Below the pieces are notes generated by a model. The model saw only the letters and a program-made list of their open reading frames with translations. It was not told the DNA's origin and ran no database searches. Positions 30,868 through 39,744 of a stretch of DNA of 64,000 nucleotides are shown piece by piece. The translations under genes were made by a program, and so were the position numbers. Position 1 is the first letter of the stretch, and each line of letters opens with the position of its first letter. Source of the DNA: Vibrio sp. DW001 (lineage in GTDB: Bacteria; Pseudomonadota; Gammaproteobacteria; Enterobacterales; Vibrionaceae); contig NZ_CP091976.1 of the NCBI RefSeq assembly GCF_029016285.1, positions 310,001-374,000 on the forward strand. Reading direction: 5' to 3'.

Positions 30868-32874
30868 ATGGACGTATCTTACAACGACAGTGCTTTGGTT
30901 ATTACACATAAAAACAGAACTGTATTCAAGCACTCGGCTCAAAGCCCATCACTATTTTTAGGCGTCGGTGAAGCAAACTACGATATGTATCGTGGTAACT
31001 TTGATATTACTGATTACGTCACCGAGAGATTACCTCTTCGTCAATACTCTGTTGAAAAAATCGACGGCAAGACGGTAATTACATTTAACTTTGATAGTCA
31101 GCCAGCCATTAAAATGTTGGTATCCGAAACCGCTGAATCTCGATTAAAAGCAGAATTCGAAGCGCTTGATCCTAAATACAACCGCTTCTGGCTTCGCATA
31201 GCCGCAACGGAAGAAGAGAAAGTATATGGATGTGGTGAACAACTTACCTACTTCAACCTTCGCGGTAAAAATTTCCCATTATGGTCTTCAGAACCAGGTG
31301 TCGGTCGTAATAAGGACAGTTACGTAACGTGGCTCGCCGACACAAATGACAAGGCGGGTGGCGATTACTACAACACCAACTATCCTCAACCTACATTTGT
31401 GTCTGACAAAAAATACTTTTGCCATTTAGAAACTACAGCTTATGCTGATTTCGATTTCACTAACGCCGATTTCCATGAGCTTCAATGTTGGGATATTCCA
31501 GAGTACTTGCTTCTTGATTGTGAGGAATCATTCCCATCGCTTGTTGAAAACATCACTGGTGTATTCGGTCGCCAGCCAGAGCTACCTGATTGGGTTACCA
31601 ATGGTGTCATTCTAGGTATTCAAGGTGGTACAGATATTACACTGGAGAAAATTGAAACAGCAAAAGCCGCGGGTGTTGAGGTCGCTGGCGCATGGTGTCA
31701 AGACTGGCAAGGCATCAAGATGACTTCATTCGGTAAACGGTTACAGTGGGATTGGCAGTGGAACAAAGATCTTTACCCAGAACTCGATACCAAAATTCAT
31801 CAGCTTAAAGGAGAAGGCATTCGTTTCTTAGGCTATATCAATCCGTACGTTTTAGAAGATTTCCCTCTTTATAACGAAGCGGCGGAAAAAGGTTACCTCG
31901 CGACTAAGCAGGACGGTTCAAAATACGTCGTCGATTTTGGTGAGTTTTATTGTGGTGTGGTTGATTTTACTAATCCAGATGCTTGCGAATGGTATAAAGG
32001 CGTCATCAAAACAAACATGATCGATTTTGGTCTTGATGGCTGGATGGGTGATTTCGGTGAATACTTACCAACAGACTGTAGTCTAAGCAACGGCGTTAGC
32101 GCTGAAATCGAACACAACAAATGGCCTTATCGTTGGGCGAAAGTCCAGCATGAAGCGATTGAAGAATCGGGTAAGACAGACGACATCTTATTCTTTATGC
32201 GCGCTGGCGGTGCTGGTATTCAAGGGAAGTGTCATGCTTTGTGGGGTGGTGACCAATTAGTTGATTGGTGTATTGATGATGGCCTTGCGTCCGTTATTCC
32301 AGCGGCACTGTCGTCTGGCTTAATGGGTAACGGCATCCACCATAGTGATATTGGTGGCTATACAACGCTCCACGGTTGTAAACGTACTAAAGAGCTATTC
32401 CAACGCTGGACTGAAATGGCCGCGTTCACACCGATTATGCGTACGCATGAAGGTAATCGCCCTGGTGACAACCATCAGTTCTATACCGATGCAGACACAT
32501 TAGCGCATCTAGCGCGTATGACTAAGATCTTCAAGCATCTTAAGCCATACATTAAAGCCGCCTCTAAAGAGAATGCTCAAAAAGGCATGCCTGTTCAACG
32601 TCCGCTATTCATGCATTATGAAAACGACACGGAAGCGTACGAAATCAAGTTCCAGTATCTATTCGGTCGGGATTTACTCGTCGCCCCTGTATATAACCAA
32701 GGTGAAGAAATTAAGAAGGTTTATCTGCCGGAAGATGAATGGGTACACGTATGGAGTGGTAAGACATTCACTGGTGGTTGGATTGAAGTTGATGCTCCAA
32801 TCGGTCAACCTGCTGTGTTCTATCGCAAGGCATCCAAAGATGTTGACCTATTGAGCCAAATCGCTACTCTCTAA
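30868..32874 (+). CDS. yihQ: Sulfoquinovosidase (YihQ-like, GH31)
   Basis: The 668-residue glycosidase releases sulfoquinovose from sulfoquinovosyl glycerol and sulfolipid. Nucleophile Asp395 (GWMGDFGEYLP), acid/base Asp462 (LWGGDQLVDW), and sulfonate-binding Gln278 (WCQDW), Arg291 and Trp294 (GKRLQW) and Tyr498 (GGYTT) correspond to E. coli YihQ Asp405, Asp472, Gln288, Arg301, Trp304 and Tyr508, all with an exact offset of 10. That residue set separates sulfoquinovosidases from other GH31 alpha-glucosidases. There is no signal peptide, so it acts in the cytoplasm and the glycoside must be imported. A GGAG ribosome site lies 8 nt before the ATG. Confidence 0.95.
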   Translation: MDVSYNDSALVITHKNRTVFKHSAQSPSLFLGVGEANYDMYRGNFDITDYVTERLPLRQYSVEKIDGKTVITFNFDSQPAIKMLVSETAESRLKAEFEALDPKYNRFWLRIAATEEEKVYGCGEQLTYFNLRGKNFPLWSSEPGVGRNKDSYVTWLADTNDKAGGDYYNTNYPQPTFVSDKKYFCHLETTAYADFDFTNADFHELQCWDIPEYLLLDCEESFPSLVENITGVFGRQPELPDWVTNGVILGIQGGTDITLEKIETAKAAGVEVAGAWCQDWQGIKMTSFGKRLQWDWQWNKDLYPELDTKIHQLKGEGIRFLGYINPYVLEDFPLYNEAAEKGYLATKQDGSKYVVDFGEFYCGVVDFTNPDACEWYKGVIKTNMIDFGLDGWMGDFGEYLPTDCSLSNGVSAEIEHNKWPYRWAKVQHEAIEESGKTDDILFFMRAGGAGIQGKCHALWGGDQLVDWCIDDGLASVIPAALSSGLMGNGIHHSDIGGYTTLHGCKRTKELFQRWTEMAAFTPIMRTHEGNRPGDNHQFYTDADTLAHLARMTKIFKHLKPYIKAASKENAQKGMPVQRPLFMHYENDTEAYEIKFQYLFGRDLLVAPVYNQGEEIKKVYLPEDEWVHVWSGKTFTGGWIEVDAPIGQPAVFYRKASKDVDLLSQIATL

Positions 32875-32900
32875 TCCAATAACCAGAGAGTAAAGACGAC

Positions 32901-32927
32901 ACCACCTTCAATGAAGGTGGTTTTTTT
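32901..32927 (+). terminator. Strong terminator after the sulfoquinovosidase gene
   Basis: A 9-bp stem ACCACCTTC / GAAGGTGGT with a 3-nt loop and a T7 tract. Confidence 0.93.
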
Positions 32928-33017
32928 ATATCTAAATACCAGTAATAAATCGTCATACACGTGACAACTAGAATCTTCTGACCATTAACGGGTAAAAATA
33001 ATCGCGTATATCGAGAA

Positions 33018-34526
33018 TTAATGTTCCGCGTCAGACCAAGCTCGTACTGCTTTCACTGCTCTTTTCCAACCATTATAACGTTTCGCACGTTTATCCTCAT
33101 CGTTTGCAGGTCTGAAGGTTTTATCGATCTCAGATCTATTTTTAACCTCTTCAATACTATCCCAGTAGCCAACCGCTAAACCGGCTAAGTAAGCGGCGCC
33201 CATTGCTGTCACTTCGGTCACTTTTGGACGATGAACGTTGGTGTTCAGAATATCGGCTTGATATTGCATCAAAAAGTTATTCGCTACCGCACCGCCATCG
33301 ACGCGCAAATCCGTTATCTTGATTCCTGAGTCAGCTTGCATCGCATCGATAACGTCACGACATTGATAGGCAATACTCTCTAAGGTTGCTCTGATGATAT
33401 GGTTTACACCTGTACCTCGAGTCATCCCCATAATAGTTCCACGAGCATAAGCATCCCAATAAGGAGCCCCTAAACCAGTAAACGCAGGGATAACATAAAC
33501 ACCATTTGATGAATCTACTTGTGTAGCAAAATACTCGGAGTCTTTTGCATTTGCTATCATCTTCATTTCATCACGCAACCATTGAATAGACGCTCCAGCC
33601 ATAAAAACAGAGCCTTCAAGTGCGTACGTCACCTCGCCTTTTGGACCACATGCCAATGTGGTTAGCAAGCCATTAGACGAGGACACTTTATCTATGCCTG
33701 TATTCATCAGCAGGAAGCAGCCCGTTCCATAGGTGTTTTTCGCTTGACCAGCTTCGACACACATCTGTCCAAATAATGCCGCTTGTTGGTCTCCCGCTAT
33801 ACCCGCAATAGGTATACGTGTGCCACCTTTACCGCCCAAGTTGGCTTCGCCATAAACCTCCGAAGAAGCTTTAACCTCCGGCATCATAGAAAATGGTATC
33901 TCGAACTCAGCCAATATTTTACGGTCCCATTCTAGGGTATTAATATTGAAAAGCATGGTTCTCGATGCATTGGTGTAATCAGTAACATGCACTTTACCTT
34001 GCGTCATCTTCCAAACAAGCCAGGTATCAACGGTTCCAAACAGTAATTTACCCTCTTCGGCTTGTTTACGAGCGCCTTTAACATTGTCTAGGATCCATTT
34101 CACTTTAGTACCTGAAAAGTAAGGATCGAGTACCAATCCCGTATTCTCTCGCACATATGCCTCAAACCCTTCATGCTGTTGATACTCTTCACAAATGGCG
34201 GCCGTTCTACGACATTGCCAAACAATCGCGTTATATACCGGTTTACCCGTCTCTCTATTCCAAACAATGGTTGTCTCGCGTTGATTCGTGATACCAATTG
34301 CCGCGATCTGCTCTGTGGAAATTCCCTGCTGTATTAACGCTTCGATAAGTGTTGTTGTTTGAGTGGCATAGATTTCTAACGGATCATGTTCTACCCATCC
34401 AGCTTGAGGATAGATCTGGGTAAACTCCCTCTGAGCGACACTGACAACATTCGCATCGTGATCTAAAATAACCGCTCTTGAACTCGTGGTTCCTTGGTCA
34501 ATTGCAACTATATATTTGTTATCCAT
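33018..34526 (-). CDS. glpK: Glycerol kinase
   Basis: The protein has 502 residues from ATG 34526 ([19 protein letters not shown]); an upstream in-frame start at 34583 adds residues not found in the family. FGGY-kinase motifs are clear: [39 protein letters not shown] with the catalytic Asp, [13 protein letters not shown], and [12 protein letters not shown]. It makes glycerol-3-phosphate from glycerol. No glpF, glpD or glpR is nearby, which is unusual. The neighbouring sulfoquinovosidase releases glycerol from sulfoquinovosyl glycerol, so a dedicated kinase makes sense. A GlpR-like palindrome lies about 220 bp upstream. Confidence 0.95.
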   Translation of the reverse strand: MDNKYIVAIDQGTTSSRAVILDHDANVVSVAQREFTQIYPQAGWVEHDPLEIYATQTTTLIEALIQQGISTEQIAAIGITNQRETTIVWNRETGKPVYNAIVWQCRRTAAICEEYQQHEGFEAYVRENTGLVLDPYFSGTKVKWILDNVKGARKQAEEGKLLFGTVDTWLVWKMTQGKVHVTDYTNASRTMLFNINTLEWDRKILAEFEIPFSMMPEVKASSEVYGEANLGGKGGTRIPIAGIAGDQQAALFGQMCVEAGQAKNTYGTGCFLLMNTGIDKVSSSNGLLTTLACGPKGEVTYALEGSVFMAGASIQWLRDEMKMIANAKDSEYFATQVDSSNGVYVIPAFTGLGAPYWDAYARGTIMGMTRGTGVNHIIRATLESIAYQCRDVIDAMQADSGIKITDLRVDGGAVANNFLMQYQADILNTNVHRPKVTEVTAMGAAYLAGLAVGYWDSIEEVKNRSEIDKTFRPANDEDKRAKRYNGWKRAVKAVRAWSDAEH

Positions 34527-34746
34527 ATGAAGAACCTTCGTTTTCTGTGCTTTATCTTTTACTGAAATTATAACAGACACCAAACGCGCACAAATATGAG
34601 TGCCAAAATCGACGCCGGCTCCTTAAGTGAAATAGTTATCATTACGAAACCTTTATGCAGTTTACTTATAAAAAACAGACCTTCAATACCCAAACGCGCC
34701 CCAAAACGCGCTTTACTTCACATTTATCTAACTTGAATGAACATGT

Positions 34747-34766
34747 TTTTATGTTCGAACGAAAAA
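34747..34766. promoter_or_regulatory. GlpR-like palindrome
   Basis: TTTTATGTTCGAACGAAAAA is centred on GTTCGAAC with T/A-rich flanks and includes the ATGTTCGA half-site of E. coli GlpR operators. It lies between divergent glpK and the sensor kinase, closer to the latter. Confidence 0.45.
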
Positions 34767-34831
34767 AAGGAACACGTTTGAAGCAAACCAACCCCCGCAC
34801 TTAGCATTATTAAGTCTATTTTTGAAAAATA

Positions 34832-36529
34832 ATGCTATTTACGGATGCCCGGTATTTCAACAACATAGGGGCAATTAATGCTAATAACTCAAGGTCTTCA
34901 AAGATGTTGTTTTCGCAAAATTGTTTAGATATCACTATGCTCTCCAATCTGATTGCAGATAGCATCAATAATGAAGAGCAGCTCCATCTCATATCCAACA
35001 TTATTGATGATATTGAAGCCGTGATGTGTGCCAAGGATACGGAAGGTAGGCACTTCATTGCCAATAGGTGCTATGAACGAAGCGTAGGGATTGACAGAGA
35101 AAACGTATTTGGAAAAACAGACGAGGAAATATTTTCATTTTCGCCTGAAACAGCAAAAGAGATCAGAGAAAAGGACTTACAGGTAATGCGCAGCAAGAAA
35201 AAAAACGCATTTGAGGAAAAAGTCCCATGTTCGAATGGGGAAATAAAATATTATCTCACGATGAAATCACCAATTATGGATTCAAATGGTAACTGTGTTG
35301 GTCTCATGTGTCTTGCTGTAGACATCAGTAAACAAAAAATGCTGGAACAAAAATTAATGGGCGCAACCATGGCCAAAAACCTTTTTTTAGCCAAGATGAG
35401 CCATGAGATTCGCACACCTATTAGCGCCGTCGTTGGTTATATCGACCTTATTAATCATTCTGACCCATCAATGCACAAAAAATACCTCAACAATATATCG
35501 ACATCTGTCGAGCACCTATTAAATCTGGTCAACGATATTTTGGATATCTCATCAATCGAAGAAAATAAAATACATTTAGATCACAAAAAATTCAATTTAC
35601 TCGAGATATTAGAGAGTGTTATTTCCACCCTGAAATTCAAAGCGAACACATGCAAAATAAAAGTCATCACTAAGATAAAACCAGGCCAAAGTCATCACTT
35701 TGTTGGCGACGAAACCAGAGTCAAACAGATTATCTTGAATCTCGTCTCCAATGCCGTTAAGTTTTCCAATGGAAAACCGATTGAAGTTAGAATATCGGTC
35801 AATCACAGTAGATATGATGGTAAAAAGAAGATATCAATCATCGTGAAGGATCAAGGTATTGGACTAAACACATCGAATCGAGAAAGAATCTATCAAGCCT
35901 TCAGCCAACTAAGAAATTCCGACCACTATTTTGAAGGAACAGGGTTAGGATTGGCGATAGTAAAAGAGCTCTCACAACTGATGAACGGCTCGATAAAATT
36001 CTTTTCAGAGGAAGGGCACGGAACGCTTGTCGCAACAGTAATTCATCTAGAAGAGTCTTACCACACAAGCCAGCAGGTCCCCAAAGTCACCATGTACGAC
36101 TCTAGCAGTAGTAAATTGCTAAAAAATAAAATTATCTGCATCGCAGAGGATCAAACATTCAATCGAGAGATTCTCAAATTAATGGCACAAAGTGAAGGTG
36201 CTGAGGTCATTGCATTTGCAGACGGAGAACATCTAATTAAGGCCGTGAAATCGAATAGTTTGCCACCCGGCATTGACTGTTTCTTAATTGATATTCACAT
36301 GCCTATTATGAGTGGCGTCGAAGCCTTAACCCTATTACGAGAATTTGCAGAATACAAAAACACACCCGCCTATTTCGTCACTGCAGATGCTGTACAGGAT
36401 AATCTCGATCGCTATTGGTCTAACAACTACAACCTCAGCGGAATCTATTTAAAACCACTCAAGCGACAAGAGCTTATCAATTGCGTAAATGGCAACATTG
36501 AGATAGCCTCAATCGAAGGGGCGAACTGA
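34832..36529 (+). CDS. Hybrid sensor histidine kinase (PAS-HisKA-HATPase-REC)
   Basis: Up to 565 residues. A PAS domain (about 52-168) precedes HisKA with the phosphoacceptor His191 (AKMSHEIRTP), a HATPase domain (LILNLVSNAVKF-type N box, KDQGIG, GTGLGLAIV) and a C-terminal receiver with the Asp in LIDIHMPIMSG. No TM segment is present, so it senses a cytoplasmic signal through PAS. No HPt or separate response regulator is next to it, so the phosphorelay partner is unlinked. The start is uncertain (ATGs at 34832, 34904 and 34937, none with a good ribosome site). Confidence 0.85.
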   Translation: MLFTDARYFNNIGAINANNSRSSKMLFSQNCLDITMLSNLIADSINNEEQLHLISNIIDDIEAVMCAKDTEGRHFIANRCYERSVGIDRENVFGKTDEEIFSFSPETAKEIREKDLQVMRSKKKNAFEEKVPCSNGEIKYYLTMKSPIMDSNGNCVGLMCLAVDISKQKMLEQKLMGATMAKNLFLAKMSHEIRTPISAVVGYIDLINHSDPSMHKKYLNNISTSVEHLLNLVNDILDISSIEENKIHLDHKKFNLLEILESVISTLKFKANTCKIKVITKIKPGQSHHFVGDETRVKQIILNLVSNAVKFSNGKPIEVRISVNHSRYDGKKKISIIVKDQGIGLNTSNRERIYQAFSQLRNSDHYFEGTGLGLAIVKELSQLMNGSIKFFSEEGHGTLVATVIHLEESYHTSQQVPKVTMYDSSSSKLLKNKIICIAEDQTFNREILKLMAQSEGAEVIAFADGEHLIKAVKSNSLPPGIDCFLIDIHMPIMSGVEALTLLREFAEYKNTPAYFVTADAVQDNLDRYWSNNYNLSGIYLKPLKRQELINCVNGNIEIASIEGAN

Positions 36530-36570
36530 TCGCCCAGTTATATAGCTCGGTTTAGAGGAAAACGATTATA

Positions 36571-36819
36571 ATGTCAGGACAAACAGCCACAAAAAAAATA
36601 CTCAATGCCGCCTTTTCTCCGTTGATAGTTAAGCGTTCACTAAAAGTGTCCGCCGTCGTCGGTACTATCCTTATGATGATCAACCACGGAGAGGCACTGC
36701 TGATGGGAAACATTGATACGCAACGGGCAATCAAGATTGCACTCAGCTATTGCGTGCCCTATCTCGTATCAACCTATTCTGCCGTTTCAACCACAATAGA
36801 AAATCAACGTAACCAATAA
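36571..36819 (+). CDS. NrtS-like small membrane protein
   Basis: The 82-residue protein has two TM helices. The stretch AFSPLIVKRSLKVSAVVGTILMMINHGEALL and the second helix IKIALSYCVPYLVSTYSAV resemble the NrtS family of nitrate/nitrite transport-associated proteins. The gene follows the sensor kinase by 41 bp on the same strand and may be co-transcribed. The functional label is from family resemblance only. Confidence 0.65.
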   Translation: MSGQTATKKILNAAFSPLIVKRSLKVSAVVGTILMMINHGEALLMGNIDTQRAIKIALSYCVPYLVSTYSAVSTTIENQRNQ

Positions 36820-36831
36820 CCAATTTTCAGG

Positions 36832-37521
36832 TTACTTCAGCAACAACTGATGGCGCTGCAATACGGCTTGTAGCATGGATAAATTTGACACTGTTGCCGT
36901 TGGTTCAATGCCCCATGGGTCAAATATCGCTTCCTCCGATCGCTTAACCCACGTCGCTTGCATGCCAACGGAGATCGCGCCGATAACATCAAATGGGTTG
37001 CTAGATATCAGCCACGCCTCATTATATTTAGTTTCTGATTCACGCAAAAAATGAGCATATACCGCAGGATTCGGTTTGAAGGACTGTACGTCATCGCAAC
37101 TCACTACACCATTAAATAATTCACTGATCCCCGCAGATTCAAGCAACTGATTTACCGCTATTTGGCTCCCATTAGAAAACGCAAACAGGCGAAAACCAGC
37201 CTGGTTTAGTTGCTTCAAGGCGGTAATAACATCATCAAAACATGGCAATGTTTTGTAACTCTCTAATAGCGTTTTTTTCTGTTCTGTAGTTAATTCAATT
37301 CTATGAAACTGACAACTATAATCGAGGGCATTGGCGGTACAAACGGCAAAATTCTGGTAACTTTGCATCAAACCTCGTCTGAATGAATATTCAAGTTGCT
37401 TGTTTCTCCATGTATGAGAAAAAGCATCTGCTTTGTTCCCCATAAACTTCTCTAAGATTGATGTAATCCCATGAGTATCAATAAGTGTTCCATACACATC
37501 GAACGCAAGTGTCGTCGGCAT
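36832..37521 (-). CDS. Haloacid dehalogenase type II (HAD superfamily)
   Basis: The 229-residue protein has nucleophile Asp8 in AFDVYGTLID, the R-x(n) helix TWRNKQLEYSFRR, FAFSNGS, SFKPNP and ISSNPFDVIGA. This is the complete L-2-haloacid dehalogenase residue set. It would hydrolyse L-2-haloalkanoates to D-2-hydroxyacids, a plausible activity in a marine bacterium. Its start ATG complements 37519-37521. It is divergent from the DsbA-family gene at 37710. Confidence 0.85.
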   Translation of the reverse strand: MPTTLAFDVYGTLIDTHGITSILEKFMGNKADAFSHTWRNKQLEYSFRRGLMQSYQNFAVCTANALDYSCQFHRIELTTEQKKTLLESYKTLPCFDDVITALKQLNQAGFRLFAFSNGSQIAVNQLLESAGISELFNGVVSCDDVQSFKPNPAVYAHFLRESETKYNEAWLISSNPFDVIGAISVGMQATWVKRSEEAIFDPWGIEPTATVSNLSMLQAVLQRHQLLLK

Positions 37522-37709
37522 TGAGTTCTCCTTTTTGAGATCATAATATCTCGAATTTTATTTAACTTTCCAAGTAGACGCGACTAAATGTAACTTAACA
37601 TGTAAGAGAAAAGTACGACTTTATCGATTTGACTCACCTGAAATCAAGAGTAATTACAATCTCGACAATTTTTGTTACCGTTAACCAACATCTTAAAAGG
37701 AATTGATCT

Positions 37710-38333
37710 ATGGCTTCTTCAGTAAAACTCTATTATGTGTATGACCCCATGTGTTCTTGGTGCTGGGGATATAAACCCACGTGGACGGAAATCGAGAAAC
37801 AGCTTTCCGAACATCTAGAGATCGTTTACGTAGTTGGAGGGTTAGCACCAGATTCCGACATACCAATGCCAGAAGAAATGCAGCAACAAGTGGCTTCGTA
37901 CTGGAAAAAAATCGAAGACTACTTAGGTACCGAATTTAATCATCAGTTTTGGAAAAATAATACCCCTCGTCGCTCAACCTACCCAGCTTGCCGAGCCACC
38001 TTAGCCGCGCGAAAACAAGGTGCTGAAAAAGCGATGTTAAGTGCCATTCAAAGCGCCTATTACCTAGAAACGCGTAACCCCAGTGATAACGACACGCTCA
38101 TTTCACTCTCTGTAGAGATAGGGTTAGACAGTAAAAAATTTACAGACGATCTTCTATCCGACGGATTAAATCAAGAGCTAGTAGCTGAGATCGCTTTCGC
38201 CCGTTCTATCGGGGGAAATAGCTTTCCGTCTTTGTTTGTAAGATCAAATGACAATATTATAGAACTCCCTATTGATTATCAACGCTCTGAAGAGACTATT
38301 AGCCAAATAATGAAAGCGTGCAATACAGATTAA
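37710..38333 (+). CDS. DsbA-family (FrnE-like) thioredoxin-fold protein
   Basis: The 207-residue protein has a CSWC motif at residues 15-18 in YVYDPMCSWCWGYKP and no signal peptide, so it is cytoplasmic. The all-helical insertion and the late cis-Pro loop (GGNSFPSLFV) are those of the DsbA/FrnE branch. FrnE-like proteins are disulfide oxidoreductases or isomerases tied to oxidative stress. An AAGGAATTG ribosome region precedes the ATG. Confidence 0.82.
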   Translation: MASSVKLYYVYDPMCSWCWGYKPTWTEIEKQLSEHLEIVYVVGGLAPDSDIPMPEEMQQQVASYWKKIEDYLGTEFNHQFWKNNTPRRSTYPACRATLAARKQGAEKAMLSAIQSAYYLETRNPSDNDTLISLSVEIGLDSKKFTDDLLSDGLNQELVAEIAFARSIGGNSFPSLFVRSNDNIIELPIDYQRSEETISQIMKACNTD

Positions 38334-38459
38334 TGAAAATCAGTGAAATATTTTAGATATCAAGCAACTGACCATAATTTATATAGAATAGGTTAATTGC
38401 TTGATATCAATAATCTATCAGCATTTAAATAATCTGAAAATAGAGGGTGACCGTAATAT

Positions 38460-39311
38460 TTAGAAACGCGTACTGAATCCAACTTTAACTATATCAGCAT
38501 CCGATGTATTACCTTGTATGTCTATATTAGATAAATTTCCGTAAACGGAAAAACTATCAGTAATATAATAACTTGATTTTATTGTAATTCTCGATCCAGA
38601 ATCATCGTTAGAACCATCATCTGAGTTAAATATGGCGATATCCAAACCAAGACTCAGTTTCTTATTGAAATAATAATCACTACCTAAAGAATAGGTATGA
38701 TAGTCTTCGTAATCACTTTCTTCACGATCACTGTAAGCATAATGACCATATAAACTCACTGAAGAATCATCTTCTAAAATAAATAAGTATTTGTATTTTA
38801 AAAGAAAAGTATCAGTGCTCGAAGTGATTTCATCATTATTAGATCCTGATAATACATCATATTCACTATCGCTATAACTGAATGTAAGCAGTGAATATTC
38901 ATTGGTGTAATATCCTATTTCAAGTTTTGTCCTATCAGTAATTCGATCGTATCGAATTATGTTATCAAAACTTTTCTCTAGGTAGTCTACTCCCACAAAT
39001 AGATCATAATCTCTAAATAAGTATCGACCACCAAGTCCCCATGTTTTAAAGTTTTCACCTAGTGTTTTGTCCGCGAATCCATATTTTGCTGATATATCAG
39101 AACTTCTATTTAAAAATGTGGCCTCAGCTAATGGTCCGGTATTGGTATTAAATGCGTCAAAATAATAAATCACATCGACTAAAGAAGCGTGAACATCTCT
39201 ATTTTCGTAATTTTTGGAAGTAAACGAAGCATCAACTTCAGTGTTATATGTATTCGCTATTGCATTGTTATTTGCAGTAGCGATGAGGATCAAAAACGCA
39301 AGTTTTTTCAT
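38460..39311 (-). CDS. Putative outer-membrane beta-barrel (porin-like)
   Basis: The 283-residue protein has a signal peptide (MKKLAFLILIATANNNAIA). It contains repeating amphipathic strands rich in Y, D and S (KYKYLF, SLYGHYAYSD, TYSLGSDYYF, LGLDIAIFN) and ends in SDADIVKVGFSTRF with a terminal Phe, the outer-membrane insertion signal. This pattern is that of the putative porin family PF16956. The gene is more AT-rich than its neighbours. Substrate unknown. Confidence 0.72.
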   Translation of the reverse strand: MKKLAFLILIATANNNAIANTYNTEVDASFTSKNYENRDVHASLVDVIYYFDAFNTNTGPLAEATFLNRSSDISAKYGFADKTLGENFKTWGLGGRYLFRDYDLFVGVDYLEKSFDNIIRYDRITDRTKLEIGYYTNEYSLLTFSYSDSEYDVLSGSNNDEITSSTDTFLLKYKYLFILEDDSSVSLYGHYAYSDREESDYEDYHTYSLGSDYYFNKKLSLGLDIAIFNSDDGSNDDSGSRITIKSSYYITDSFSVYGNLSNIDIQGNTSDADIVKVGFSTRF

Positions 39312-39744
39312 TACTTTTCTCTTATATTAATAAACTGTAAAACCCAGAATACCTACCTGAAATTCAATCTTTTTTCATCTCAAGTAACCAATACCAACCT
39401 TATAAAACGACCTTCAATCATGCCCTAGCCGGCTTAACTGTTACGATAACGTCACATAATGAGTACATATTAACAACATGATAAAAATTGCCTATGCAGT
39501 TTCCGCAAGCTCCACAAGTGATAGGCACATCCTTCTATATATCCATACTACGGATGCGGGCGGATAATGGGTTGATGACAGAAACACCAGTATAGTGAAA
39601 TGAGGTCAAGGATTAGACTCATTCCACTAAATAACTGGTCAGGTAAGAGGGTTCGACGGAGTGAACATAAATCGACTATCTACCAAGAAATCAAACTACT
39701 ACTAGATAAACTGTCTCATGCAGGTATCATCCTAAGCAGGAGTC
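39312..39744. other. Intergenic region with a small unrecognised reading frame
   Basis: About 430 bp. It contains the porin promoter area and, from ATG 39600 to stop 39768-39770, a 56-codon open frame with a basic middle (SGKRVRRSEHKSTIYQEIK). That frame overlaps the annotated start of the site-2 protease gene in another phase. I do not recognise it; it may be a remnant. Confidence 0.3.
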
